In this document: positions 15,976 to 25,153 of the stretch, one piece after another
Layout of the letters: each line of letters begins with the position of its first letter
Position numbering within the stretch: position 1 is the stretch's first letter
Source of the DNA: Arcticibacter tournemirensis
GTDB taxonomy: Bacteria; Bacteroidota; Bacteroidia; Sphingobacteriales; Sphingobacteriaceae
DNA length: 64,000 nt
NCBI RefSeq assembly: GCF_006716645.1
Contig: NZ_VFPL01000002.1
Location: forward strand, 405,882-469,881
Direction: 5' to 3'
Translations under genes and position numbers: made by a program
The notes under the pieces: model-generated
What the model saw: only the letters and a program-made list of their open reading frames with translations
Told to the model about the DNA's origin: nothing
Database searches by the model: none

Positions 15976-17235
15976 TTATTTTTTGATTTCAACACGACGG
16001 TTCTGAACACGTCCTTCTTCAGTTGAATTTGAAGCAAGTGGACGGCTTTCACCGAAAGCTTTAACTGTAACGCGGTTTGCGTCAACACCTGAGTTAACAA
16101 GGTAAGTCTTTACAGAATTAGCTCTGTCTCTTGACAGGTTCATGTTGTAAGCTTCAGTACCTTCAGCAGAAGCATGTCCTTCTAAAGTTAAAGTAGAAGA
16201 AGAGTTAGCTCTTAAGTCAGAAGAAACCTTATCTAAAGTAGGATAAGAAGAAGTTCTCAATACTGAGCTATCGAATTCAAACTGAATGTTAGAGTAGCTT
16301 GCAGAAGCACTGTCAGCAGTAGGTAACTGAAGAGGGCAACCAGCGCCATCTACAACAGTTCCAGCAGGAGTACCAGGGCATTTGTCGAATCTGTCAGAAA
16401 CACCATCGCCATCAGCATCAGCAGAAAGCTGGTTAACAGTATTTTCCAAAGTGCTTACGCGAGTTTTAAGAGCTTCAACTTCCTGACGTAATGTAGGATC
16501 TTTTAATTCATCATACATTAAAGCCACAGGGTTTGACCACTGTAAACTTGGTTTGCTAGAGTTACCCAGAGTGAATTCAAGACCAGCGTATCCATAAGAC
16601 CATTTGTCTTTGTTAGAAGTACCACCAGTCCAGGTTCCGTCAAGGTTATCAGCATCAAGGAAGTTAGCATCGTAACCTAAGTTTAATGCAACTACTTCTC
16701 CTAATTTAAAGCTGATACCTGCACCAACCGGGATGAACAGTTCAGTTCTGCTGCCAGCAGCATCACCTGGATCGTATCCGGTTAAACCAGCACCTGCGTT
16801 AATGAAGAAACCAACATTCTTGGTTCTGCTAAGGAAAGATACAGTTCCAACATTAACAACACCTTTTAAAGATACTGCGTAGTTAAGATCTGTTTCGAAA
16901 TCACCAACACCTCCCTGATAATCATCGCGAGTACCAGAAAGCTTGCCCATTGTACCATCCAGCTTTAAAGCGAAGGAAGGAGCAAGTTGTTTTTTAATGA
17001 ACAGGCCATAACCTAAGTTAGCATCCCAGTCATTGTAATCATTTGATCCAAAGCCAACGATAGGAGTTAAAACCCCACCAGTTACACCAATAGACCAGGT
17101 TCTGTACTGTGCTCTTCCGCCAAACACCGTGGCAGTAGAGGTCGAAGTCATAGTGGTATCCTGAGCTGAGGCTGCAGTAGCTGCCATCATTAACAGGGAA
17201 CCAGCTACAACTTTCTTAATTGTAGAATAATTCAT
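15976..17235 (-). CDS. OmpA family outer-membrane protein with TSP3-type linker
   Basis: 419-residue outer-membrane protein. A signal peptide ends near residue 24 (AATAASAQ). A porin-like beta-barrel of about 220 residues follows, then a short coiled coil (LRQEVEALKTRVSTLENTV), a calcium-binding thrombospondin type-3-like linker (DADGDGVSDRFDKCPG), and an OmpA peptidoglycan-binding domain (EGHASAEGTEAYNMNLSRDR, FGESRPLASNSTEEGRVQNR). It anchors the outer membrane to the wall. A consensus promoter and a strong terminator mark it as highly expressed and monocistronic. Confidence 0.92.
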   Translation of the reverse strand: MNYSTIKKVVAGSLLMMAATAASAQDTTMTSTSTATVFGGRAQYRTWSIGVTGGVLTPIVGFGSNDYNDWDANLGYGLFIKKQLAPSFALKLDGTMGKLSGTRDDYQGGVGDFETDLNYAVSLKGVVNVGTVSFLSRTKNVGFFINAGAGLTGYDPGDAAGSRTELFIPVGAGISFKLGEVVALNLGYDANFLDADNLDGTWTGGTSNKDKWSYGYAGLEFTLGNSSKPSLQWSNPVALMYDELKDPTLRQEVEALKTRVSTLENTVNQLSADADGDGVSDRFDKCPGTPAGTVVDGAGCPLQLPTADSASASYSNIQFEFDSSVLRTSSYPTLDKVSSDLRANSSSTLTLEGHASAEGTEAYNMNLSRDRANSVKTYLVNSGVDANRVTVKAFGESRPLASNSTEEGRVQNRRVEIKK

Positions 17236-17284
17236 GTTCTGTTTGTTTTAAGGTTAAACAAATTTTTAATTGCGTAATTTGTCA

Positions 17285-17315
17285 CAAATTTAATCATAAC
17301 TTTGATATCGCCAAA
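17285..17315 (-). promoter_or_regulatory. Consensus promoter of the OmpA-type gene
   Basis: On the minus strand TTTG (17312-17315), 19 bp, TAAATTTG (17285-17292): an exact match to the Bacteroidota consensus. It predicts a leader of about 40 nt before the ATG at 17235. Confidence 0.8.
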
Positions 17316-17875
17316 TAATCAAACTTTGTACCATTTTCTTTACCATAAACAAATTATCTTCAGAAAAGGTTTGTTGAATAAGTTAAATAAGGTAACAAAT
17401 TAAAGAATCTTTCGTATAAAAGCAGTTATCGGCATTGCTCCGTCCTAATACAAGACATTGAATGTTAACCTGATAAGACAGAAATGCGATTCAGATATCA
17501 GCAATCACCGTTTTTTGAAAGCTTCTTGCAAATTTTACAGATTAGTGAACATGACACACCTGACAGTGGCAGCCTGGCTAGTAAAAAAGTTACAGTTGTA
17601 TAATTCCTATACACCATAAAGTACTGTTTTTACTACATATTGTCGGAAAAGTTAACAATAAAACGATTTAATTCACCTAGGTAACAGAAACTTGCCTTTT
17701 AATAAATATCCTCTTCAAAATCTCAATAGTGACCAGAAAAAGAAGCAATTCAAATGACAGTCTCGTGGCTTGGTTAATTTTTTCGCACATTTGTCTTTAG
17801 AACAGAATATATATATGCCATTTATACAAAAGATAACCTTCATTATTTTTATCTGATATTATTGCAGCTCTTCAT
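17316..17875. other. Long AT-rich spacer, no gene recognised
   Basis: About 560 bp between the divergent OmpA and GT9 genes. I see no credible reading frame, no strong hairpin and no tandem repeat. A promoter for the plus-strand glycan genes is expected near 17770-17870, but no clear TAnnTTTG stands out. Confidence 0.5.
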
Positions 17876-18856
17876 ATGAATGATACACCAAAACATATAT
17901 TGGTTTCCCGAAATGACGCTGTTGGTGATGTAATCCTTGCTTTTCCTGTTTGCGGACTGATAAAAGAATATTTTCCTGATTGTAAAGTATCGTTTCTTGG
18001 CAGAACCTATACAAGGGAGATTGCACTGTCAAGTACTTTCGTTGACAACTTCGTAAATCAGGATGAGTTAACCCATCAGAGCGAAGATGAAGGTGTCGCT
18101 CAACTCTCTAAATTAAATATAGATACGGTGATTTTCTTAAGGCCCGATAAAAGTCTTGCCAGAATCGCCAAAAAGGCGGGCATCAAACTACGAATTGGCA
18201 CTGCTCACAGGGTCTATCATTGGTATACCTGTAATAAGCTTGTCAGGCTTAGCAGAAAGAATTCACCGCTTCACGAAGCCCAGTTAAATGTAAAGCTTCT
18301 AAAGGGAGTTAATATAAAGAAGAAGCTGACGCTGTCCGAAATTCCGGCATACTATGGGCTAAAGAGGATTGAGCCCTTAATGGATGAGTACCGGCAAATG
18401 CTTTCTGAAGACAAGTTTAATCTGATCCTTCATCCAAAATCGCATGGTAACAGTCTCGAGTGGCGACTTCAGAACTTTACCGGGCTGATACAAAAGCTCG
18501 ACCCAGCGAAATTCAGAATCTTTATCAGTGGGTCCCGTAAAGAAAATGAGATTCTAAAGCCCTGGATCGAAGAACAGGGTGACAGAGTGATCAATATTTG
18601 CGGGAAATTATCTTTAACACAGTTTATTTCATTTATTAATTCGAGCGACGGCCTGATAGCCGCAAGTACCGGCCCGCTTCATATCGCAGCGGCATCGGGA
18701 ATTCACGCGTTAGGACTTTACACCGATATAAAGACCAAGGATGCGGGACGCTGGGGCCCCATAGGAGAAAAGGCAGAGCATCTGCAGTGCAAGCATGCGG
18801 ATATGGACACGATTACCGTTGATATGGTATATGAAAAAGTTACAAAGTGGATATAA
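17876..18856 (+). CDS. GT9 family glycosyltransferase (heptosyltransferase-like), copy A
   Basis: 326-residue cytoplasmic GT-B enzyme of the ADP-heptose:LPS heptosyltransferase family. N-terminal SRNDAVGDVILAFPVCGLIK holds the GDxxL-type motif; the C-terminal ASTGPLHIAAASGIHALGLY is the donor-binding GPxH motif. It adds a sugar, often heptose, to the LPS inner core. Copy B follows 45 bp later and is alignable along its whole length, so the two arose by tandem duplication. First gene of the plus-strand glycan island. Confidence 0.88.
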   Translation: MNDTPKHILVSRNDAVGDVILAFPVCGLIKEYFPDCKVSFLGRTYTREIALSSTFVDNFVNQDELTHQSEDEGVAQLSKLNIDTVIFLRPDKSLARIAKKAGIKLRIGTAHRVYHWYTCNKLVRLSRKNSPLHEAQLNVKLLKGVNIKKKLTLSEIPAYYGLKRIEPLMDEYRQMLSEDKFNLILHPKSHGNSLEWRLQNFTGLIQKLDPAKFRIFISGSRKENEILKPWIEEQGDRVINICGKLSLTQFISFINSSDGLIAASTGPLHIAAASGIHALGLYTDIKTKDAGRWGPIGEKAEHLQCKHADMDTITVDMVYEKVTKWI

Positions 18857-18901
18857 TGAGCGTTCATATATTCGTAGTTTAAATGCAGCTATAAAGCTTT
18901 T

Positions 18902-19894
18902 ATGAAAATTAAGAAACCCGAACATATTCTAATAAGCAGGACCGATGCAATTGGCGACGTAATTCTTACTTTGCCGGTATGCGGTCTCATAAAAGCCCAT
19001 TATCCCGACTGCAAAATTTCTTTTTTAGGCCGGCTGTACACGAAAGAGGTGGTGCAGCTGAGTACTCATGTGGATGAATTTATTGATTACGACGAATGGA
19101 AGTCCATTTCAGATAAGGATGCCGTCCATTTCCTCAGACTTAAAAGGATCGATACGATCATCCACGTATTTCCTAAGAAAAGGATAGCCTTAATCGCCCG
19201 GCAAACAGGAATTCCATTACGGATAGGTACTACTAACCGTATTTATCACTGGTTTACCTGTAACTGCCTGATCCGCCTAAGCAGGAAACATTCTAACTTC
19301 CACGAGTCGCAGTTAAACATCAAGTTATTAAAGGGGATAAATATCCCAACCGCACATAGTAAAGAAGAAATATCAGAATACTATGGTCTGAGTAAGCTAC
19401 CCGATTTACAGGAAGAATATTGTTCGCTTCTTTCAAACGAACGCTTTAACCTGATATTACACCCTAAATCAAAGGGAAGCGGGAAAGAATGGAGCCTTGA
19501 ACGCTATTCGGAGCTGATTAAAAAGCTTGACAAATCTAAATTCAAGTTGTTTGTCAGCGGATCGACCACTGAAAAGGCTCTTCTTGACAGCTGGCTCTCC
19601 CAGCATAAAGACGACGTAACGGATATAACAGGACTCTTAACGCTCGAGCAGTTTATAGCTTTCATAAGCAAATGCGATGGTCTGGTAGCCTCTGGCACTG
19701 GTCCGCTGCATATTGCCGCTGCTTTAGGATTGAATGCACTGGGACTTTTTCCCAATGTAAGACCTATACATGCAGGGCGGTGGGCTCCGATAGGCAAAAA
19801 AGCCGAGTATATTGAATGTACAAATGCGGATATGGATTCCATTACTGCCGACATGGTTTATGACCGGCTCGATTATTGGTCAAAACAGCTGTAG
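18902..19894 (+). CDS. GT9 family glycosyltransferase (heptosyltransferase-like), copy B
   Basis: 330 residues, same architecture as copy A: SRTDAIGDVILTLPVCGLIK at the N-terminus and ASGTGPLHIAAALGLNALGLF at the C-terminus, with shared landmarks such as NLILHPKS and FHESQLNIKLLKGINI. By eye roughly half the residues are identical, enough divergence for a different acceptor. Together the two copies could add successive core residues (inference). Confidence 0.88.
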   Translation: MKIKKPEHILISRTDAIGDVILTLPVCGLIKAHYPDCKISFLGRLYTKEVVQLSTHVDEFIDYDEWKSISDKDAVHFLRLKRIDTIIHVFPKKRIALIARQTGIPLRIGTTNRIYHWFTCNCLIRLSRKHSNFHESQLNIKLLKGINIPTAHSKEEISEYYGLSKLPDLQEEYCSLLSNERFNLILHPKSKGSGKEWSLERYSELIKKLDKSKFKLFVSGSTTEKALLDSWLSQHKDDVTDITGLLTLEQFIAFISKCDGLVASGTGPLHIAAALGLNALGLFPNVRPIHAGRWAPIGKKAEYIECTNADMDSITADMVYDRLDYWSKQL

Positions 19895-19960
19895 CGTTTT
19901 TGGGGGTATCATCGTATGATGACTATACGCTGCTTATAATCAGGTTAATTTTTTTAATGA

Positions 19961-20752
19961 ATGTCAGTTATTTCGTCTTCTCTGCTTATTTCCACCTATA
20001 ATTGGCCCGGGGCTTTAAGACTATGTCTTTTAAGCGTGGCGGCTCAAAAGGTGCTGCCCGATGAGGTACTGATTGCCGACGACGGCTCGGGTATAGAGAC
20101 GAAGCAATTGATTGATTCATTTAAAAAAGAGTTTCCAGTCCCTTTAATCCATGTGTGGCATGAAGATAGAGGGTTCAGAAAGACGAGGATCCTTAATACG
20201 GCAGTAAGACAAAGTGTAGGAAAATACATCATCCAGGTGGACGGGGACGTAATCCTTCATCCGTTCTTTATAAAAGATCATTTAGATGTTTCTGAGAACG
20301 GCACATTCGTTCGCGGAACAAGGGCAAGGTTAACAGAAGAAAAAACAAATGAGATGCTGAACAAGGGCAAAATCAATGTAAATGCTTTTTCCAGAGGAGT
20401 ATATCACCGGTTGAATGCCCTGCATCTGCCTCTTCTTAAAGCACTGGGAATTCGGAAAGAGAATTCAGGCAGAAGTGTCAGGGGCAGCAACCTTGCATTT
20501 TGGAAAGATGATTTTGTTGCTGTAAATGGCTATAACACTGATCTCAATGGCTGGGGCCATGAAGACGAAGAACTGGCAACCCGGTTCATCAACAATGGTA
20601 TTATGAAAAAGATCGTTAAACTGTGCGCAATCCAGTTTCATTTGCATCATGCAGAGACATCTAAAGAAAATGAACCATTTCATTCTCAAATAATACAAAC
20701 AACTATAAAAAACAAAACAAAAACCTGTGTTAATGGATATAGTTACAATTGA
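19961..20752 (+). CDS. GT2 glycosyltransferase with galactosyltransferase-type C-terminus, copy A
   Basis: 263-residue inverting GT-A enzyme. SLLISTYNWPGALRLCLLSV opens the fold, LIADDGSG and IQVDGDVIL give the nucleotide/metal DxD sites, and GWGHEDEELATRFINNG is the ED-containing acceptor/catalytic motif of the Glyco_transf_7C type. The next gene is a clear paralogue. Probably extends the LPS core or O-glycan at the inner face of the cytoplasmic membrane. Confidence 0.85.
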   Translation: MSVISSSLLISTYNWPGALRLCLLSVAAQKVLPDEVLIADDGSGIETKQLIDSFKKEFPVPLIHVWHEDRGFRKTRILNTAVRQSVGKYIIQVDGDVILHPFFIKDHLDVSENGTFVRGTRARLTEEKTNEMLNKGKINVNAFSRGVYHRLNALHLPLLKALGIRKENSGRSVRGSNLAFWKDDFVAVNGYNTDLNGWGHEDEELATRFINNGIMKKIVKLCAIQFHLHHAETSKENEPFHSQIIQTTIKNKTKTCVNGYSYN

Positions 20753-20753
20753 T

Positions 20754-21581
20754 ATGAAGCGAGGAATAAAGACATCTTTAATTATCTCCACTTATAACTG
20801 GCCCGAAGCTCTCAATCTGTGCCTGTTAAGTGTTACCAGACAATCTGTGCTTCCGGATGAAGTAATTATTGCCGACGATGGCTCGACATTTGAAACAGCT
20901 GAGCTCATAGATAAAATACGACTTTCTTTTCCGGTGCCTTTAATCCACGTCTGGCAGGAAGATGAAGGCTTCCAGTTAGCGAAGATCAGGAATAAAGCAA
21001 TCGCTCATGCCCGTCATGAGTATATTATACAAATTGATGGCGACCTGGTACTGCACAAACACTTCATTAAAGACCATATCGAGCTTAGCAAGCCCGGAAC
21101 ATTTATTACCGGCAGCAGAGTATTGATGAACAAGAGCCTTTCAGAAGAATTATTGAGCACGCGGGTAACCAACGCTTCTGTGTTTAGCTCAGGAGTTAAA
21201 AACCATTTTAATATTCTCAGAATAAAGTTCTTGCGGGATTACTTTGCAGATAGGTATAAACAGAAAGACATGCTTTATCTCCGCGGGTGCAATATGGCTT
21301 TCTGGAGGGACGATATTATCAAGGTGAACGGATATAATGAAGAATTTAAGGGCTGGGGAAAAGAAGATAATGAAATAGCCGTGCGACTGATCAACTCAGG
21401 AATTAAGAAACGGGCTATAAAATTCGGAGGTATCGTCTTTCATATTTATCATTCAGAGAACTGCCGCGCCCAAAGCCATGAAAATGAAACCAGGCTTGCA
21501 AATGCGATCAAACACAAGATCACGTATTGCCAAAGGGGAATAAGTCAGTATTATAACTTAAGGACAGGGATAAGCATCTAA
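20754..21581 (+). CDS. GT2 glycosyltransferase with galactosyltransferase-type C-terminus, copy B
   Basis: 275 residues, colinear with the preceding gene (SLIISTYNWPEALNLCLLSV, PVPLIHVWQEDEGFQ, GWGKEDNEIAVRLINSG). Start set at ATG 20754 because it reproduces the N-terminus of copy A. In-frame GTG 20727 and ATG 20733 would overlap copy A and add residues absent there. One base separates the two genes, so they are surely co-translated. Second tandem duplication in the island. Confidence 0.85.
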   Translation: MKRGIKTSLIISTYNWPEALNLCLLSVTRQSVLPDEVIIADDGSTFETAELIDKIRLSFPVPLIHVWQEDEGFQLAKIRNKAIAHARHEYIIQIDGDLVLHKHFIKDHIELSKPGTFITGSRVLMNKSLSEELLSTRVTNASVFSSGVKNHFNILRIKFLRDYFADRYKQKDMLYLRGCNMAFWRDDIIKVNGYNEEFKGWGKEDNEIAVRLINSGIKKRAIKFGGIVFHIYHSENCRAQSHENETRLANAIKHKITYCQRGISQYYNLRTGISI

Positions 21582-21585
21582 AGAG

Positions 21586-22293
21586 ATGTCTGCTACGCCA
21601 CTTATATCAGTTATTCTTGTTACATATAACGTAGAAAAACTATTACAAAATTGTCTGAATAGTATCTTTCGGCAGGAATATCCTTCTCTTGAAACCATTG
21701 TAATAGATGGTGCCAGCACTGATGGCACTATCGATATCTTAAAGGCTAACAGCAGCAGGATCAAATTCTGGAAAAGCGAAAAGGACAGTGGCATTTATGA
21801 CGCCATGAACAAAGCGCTGGACCACATTTCAGGTGAATGGGTATACTTCATTGGAGCAGACGATGAGCTGACCCCCGACTTTTCAGCGCTGGCCTATGAA
21901 CTGAAAGACGCATCGGCAATTTATTATGGCAGTGTGTTGAAAGACGGAAAAAAATACCTCGGCCAATTATCCCCATACCACCATGCGAAGACCGGAATTA
22001 ACCATCAGGCTATGTTTTACCCTGTGTCAGTATTCAGGAAGTATAAATTTGACACTACGTATCCCATTTCCGCCGATCATATCTTAAACATGTGGTGTTG
22101 GAAAGACAAAGATTTCAGATTTGAATTCAGGGACTATATTATTGCGATATTCAATCACACTGGTGTTTCGTCTCTAAAAAAGGATTTGCTTTTTGAAAAA
22201 AGGAAAGCAAACCTGATACTAAAAAACTATGGAGTAGCCATCTGGCTGCGATTTCTGTTCAAAAAACTTAAAGCCCGTCTTTCATCTTCTTGA
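21586..22293 (+). CDS. GT2 family glycosyltransferase (WcaA-like)
   Basis: 235-residue GT-A enzyme. Opens TPLISVILVTYNVEKLLQNC, with VIDGASTDGTIDIL and the metal-binding FIGADDELTP. The DSGIYDAMNKALDH and INHQAMFYP blocks recur in the genes at 26397, 28162 and 31234, so all four are one local paralogous family. Starts 4 bp after the previous stop and ends 8 bp before the stop of the convergent GT2 gene. Confidence 0.87.
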   Translation: MSATPLISVILVTYNVEKLLQNCLNSIFRQEYPSLETIVIDGASTDGTIDILKANSSRIKFWKSEKDSGIYDAMNKALDHISGEWVYFIGADDELTPDFSALAYELKDASAIYYGSVLKDGKKYLGQLSPYHHAKTGINHQAMFYPVSVFRKYKFDTTYPISADHILNMWCWKDKDFRFEFRDYIIAIFNHTGVSSLKKDLLFEKRKANLILKNYGVAIWLRFLFKKLKARLSSS

Positions 22294-22300
22294 GAACTTA

Positions 22301-23170
22301 CTACCTTTTGCTGAAAGCAAAACCATGGGTAAGACTGAATACGATTTTACGCGGTAGCTTAAGAACCTTCAAGGTCGCCTTTGCTCTTAAACTTTCTATA
22401 GGTATCAACCGTACCAGATACAATAGAACGGAGCAATACATAATACGGGCGCTGTCACCGTTTGCTTCCTTCTCCCGTCTCAGTAAGACCCGTACCTCAT
22501 CCAGATATTCTCCCCGCTGCTGATTGCTTTTTTGATTCTCCCTTCTGAAGCGAAAGCCTCCAAGCATAAAAGAAGTGGTATATAGTTTTTCATGCCTGAA
22601 AAACCTCAGCCATAAATCAAAATCAGCAGCTAAAGAATAATTGCAGTCTATGAAAGCGCCTGCCTTGTTCCACAAATCACGCCGCCAGAATACCGATTCC
22701 TGCTGTATGAATTTTCCTTTATAAAGATACATTCTCCATTTCGACCAACGCTGCTCATAAGGCTCCTTATCAAACGTGAAGGGGTGCCCGTCTTCATTAT
22801 AGAAGGTATTATTGCCCATGATCCATTTTACGTCAGGAAATTGAAGAAAAATCTTGGCTGCTGTAAACAAAGCGACCTTGTGATACATGTCGTCGGAATT
22901 GATCCATGCCATTATATCCCCTGTTGACCGCTCAAACCCCTTCTGTAGGGCATGATACAGTCCCCCATCAGCTTCACTGATCCAATAAGTCAGATGCTCC
23001 TCATATTTCTTAATTATCTCAACCGAATTATCAGTACTTCCCCCGTCAATGATAATATATTCAAGGTTGGGATAACCCTGGCTTAAAACGGAACGTATTG
23101 TATCCTCCAAAAACTGGCCCTGATTATAGGATGGTGTTACAATGGATATTTTGGGTAACATGTGCCGCAT
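22301..23170 (-). CDS. GT2 family glycosyltransferase, minus strand
   Basis: 289 residues, GT-A fold: KISIVTPSYNQGQFLEDTIR, IIDGGSTDNSVEII, and AWINSDDMYHKVAL (DDM metal site). It differs from the local WcaA-like family in having NSDD rather than GADD and a longer basic C-terminus, so it is a separate lineage. Single minus-strand gene set between plus-strand genes; possibly an independent insertion. ATG 23170 is used; ATG 23161 also fits. Confidence 0.85.
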   Translation of the reverse strand: MRHMLPKISIVTPSYNQGQFLEDTIRSVLSQGYPNLEYIIIDGGSTDNSVEIIKKYEEHLTYWISEADGGLYHALQKGFERSTGDIMAWINSDDMYHKVALFTAAKIFLQFPDVKWIMGNNTFYNEDGHPFTFDKEPYEQRWSKWRMYLYKGKFIQQESVFWRRDLWNKAGAFIDCNYSLAADFDLWLRFFRHEKLYTTSFMLGGFRFRRENQKSNQQRGEYLDEVRVLLRREKEANGDSARIMYCSVLLYLVRLIPIESLRAKATLKVLKLPRKIVFSLTHGFAFSKR

Positions 23171-23262
23171 TTATTTTAGTAGCTGCCAAAGATAAATATT
23201 AAAGCTAAGGTCATATTCATCTGAACTGATTTAGATTTCGCCGACTATCTGAGGTTTTTTAA

Positions 23263-23270
23263 TACTTTTG
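23263..23270 (+). promoter_or_regulatory. Probable -7 element for the MsbA-like gene
   Basis: TACTTTTG matches TAnnTTTG and lies 16 nt before the ATG at 23287. The -33 position is poor (TTTC). Confidence 0.5.
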
Positions 23271-23286
23271 CAGATTAACTCATTGA

Positions 23287-25107
23287 ATGAAGACATATTT
23301 CAGATTATTATCTTTTGCAAAACCGATTCAAAAGTTTGCGATACCCTATGTCGTGACGACGATGCTGTCTGTATTATTTAATACGCTGAACCTGGCTCTT
23401 ATAGTTCCTCTGTTAACCTTTCTTTTCGATACTGCCGCCGGAACCACCGTTTATACAAAGCCTGAAAGCATCTTTAATATGATGGGCAACTTTCGATATT
23501 ACTCCCAGGAGATTAACAGGGCTTACGGCACTTACGGTGCACTGCAGTTCATCTGCGTAGTTATCATCATATCGGTATTATTGAGCAATCTGTTTAAATA
23601 CCTCTCTCAGAGAATCATGGAAAACCTTCGTATCCATACCTTGCTTAACATACGAAGAACCGTTTTCGACAACGTGATGAATATGCATCTGGGTTATTTC
23701 AACAATGAGCGAAAAGGAGATATTCTTTCTAAAATAACTAATGACGTTCAGGTTGTTCAATTCACTGTAAGCGGAACCCTGCAGGTAATCTTCAGGGAGC
23801 CTTTTCAATTACTGGCCTACTTATTTACTCTGTTCTCTATCTCTTATAAACTAAGCTTTGTATCTATTCTTTTCATTCCCATCTCTGCCATATTTATTGC
23901 ACGGCTGGTAAAGAGCCTTAAGAATCAAGCTACGGGCTCTCAGGCATCTTTCGGGATGATGGTGAGCAATCTCGAAGAAGCGCTCTCGGGTGTTAAAATA
24001 ATCAAGGCGTTCAACGCTGCCAGCTTCATTAAACAAAAGTTTAACAGAGAGAACGAAAACTTCTCTGAGATCGGTCGGCAGATGGCGAAGAAACAACAAC
24101 TAGCCTCACCTATTTCCGAATTCCTGGGAGTACTCATGGTAGCCTTCATTGTATTATACGGCGGTAATCTTGTACTAAGTGGAAGCGGAGAGCTGTCAGC
24201 CCAGGCATTTATTGGTTACATTGCGATTTTCTCGCAATTGACCCGCCCGGCCAAAGCGTTATCTGACTCTTTTACAGGTATCAACTTAGGACTTGCGGCA
24301 GGCGAACGTATACTCGAGCTGGTCGACATGAAACCAGATATTCAGGATGCGCCTGATGCGATAGATGTGAATGATTTTAAAGATTCCATCCTTCTTGATA
24401 GCGTTACTTTTGCGTATGGTGAAAAGACCATTCTCGATAACGTTTCCGTTAAAATACCCAGGGGCAAAACGATTGCCCTTGTGGGCCCGTCGGGGGGAGG
24501 TAAATCGACCTTGATGGACTTAATACCGAGATTTATAGAGCCAAAAAGCGGAACGATCTATTTTGACGGAATTGACATTAAAAAGATCAAAATGGACTCC
24601 CTTCGTGCACAAATGGGATTTGTAAATCAGGAATCTATTCTCTTCAACGACACTATTTTTAATAATATAGCTTTTGGCAAACCTGATGCTACACAGGAAG
24701 AAGTTGAAGCTGCTGCCAGGATAGCCAATGCTCACAGCTTTATTATTAACACTGATAATGGTTACCAAACCAACATTGGCGACAGAGGGATTAAGTTGTC
24801 GGGCGGTCAAAAACAGCGTATTAATATCGCCCGTGCAGTCTTAAAGAATCCTCCGCTTATGCTGCTGGATGAAGCAACGTCAGCCTTAGATACCGAATCA
24901 GAAAGACTTGTCCAGGATGCTCTGAACAGACTCATGAAAAACAGGACTACCCTTGTTATCGCTCACCGGCTAAGCACCATCCAGGATGCCGACCTAATCC
25001 TCGTGCTGGAGTCGGGACGGATCATTGAAAAGGGTACACATTCTGAACTGATGACAGATGACGGTGTATATAAAAGGCTGGTAGAAATGCAGACATTCAG
25101 TGAATGA
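23287..25107 (+). CDS. MsbA-like lipid flippase / ABC exporter
   Basis: 606-residue half-transporter. Six membrane helices lie in the first about 320 residues; the ATPase has Walker A GPSGGGKST, Q-loop MGFVNQESILFNDTIFNNI, signature LSGGQKQR, Walker B LMLLDEATSALD and switch LVIAHRLSTI. Its length and its place inside a core glycosyltransferase island suggest it flips lipid A-core or a lipid-linked glycan across the inner membrane (inference). It has its own promoter-like element, so it may start a transcript reaching the genes after 25154. Confidence 0.85.
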   Translation: MKTYFRLLSFAKPIQKFAIPYVVTTMLSVLFNTLNLALIVPLLTFLFDTAAGTTVYTKPESIFNMMGNFRYYSQEINRAYGTYGALQFICVVIIISVLLSNLFKYLSQRIMENLRIHTLLNIRRTVFDNVMNMHLGYFNNERKGDILSKITNDVQVVQFTVSGTLQVIFREPFQLLAYLFTLFSISYKLSFVSILFIPISAIFIARLVKSLKNQATGSQASFGMMVSNLEEALSGVKIIKAFNAASFIKQKFNRENENFSEIGRQMAKKQQLASPISEFLGVLMVAFIVLYGGNLVLSGSGELSAQAFIGYIAIFSQLTRPAKALSDSFTGINLGLAAGERILELVDMKPDIQDAPDAIDVNDFKDSILLDSVTFAYGEKTILDNVSVKIPRGKTIALVGPSGGGKSTLMDLIPRFIEPKSGTIYFDGIDIKKIKMDSLRAQMGFVNQESILFNDTIFNNIAFGKPDATQEEVEAAARIANAHSFIINTDNGYQTNIGDRGIKLSGGQKQRINIARAVLKNPPLMLLDEATSALDTESERLVQDALNRLMKNRTTLVIAHRLSTIQDADLILVLESGRIIEKGTHSELMTDDGVYKRLVEMQTFSE

Positions 25108-25153
25108 TGTCGCATACCTGGTAGATTTACCGTATAAGTAGCAGAAGATCGCT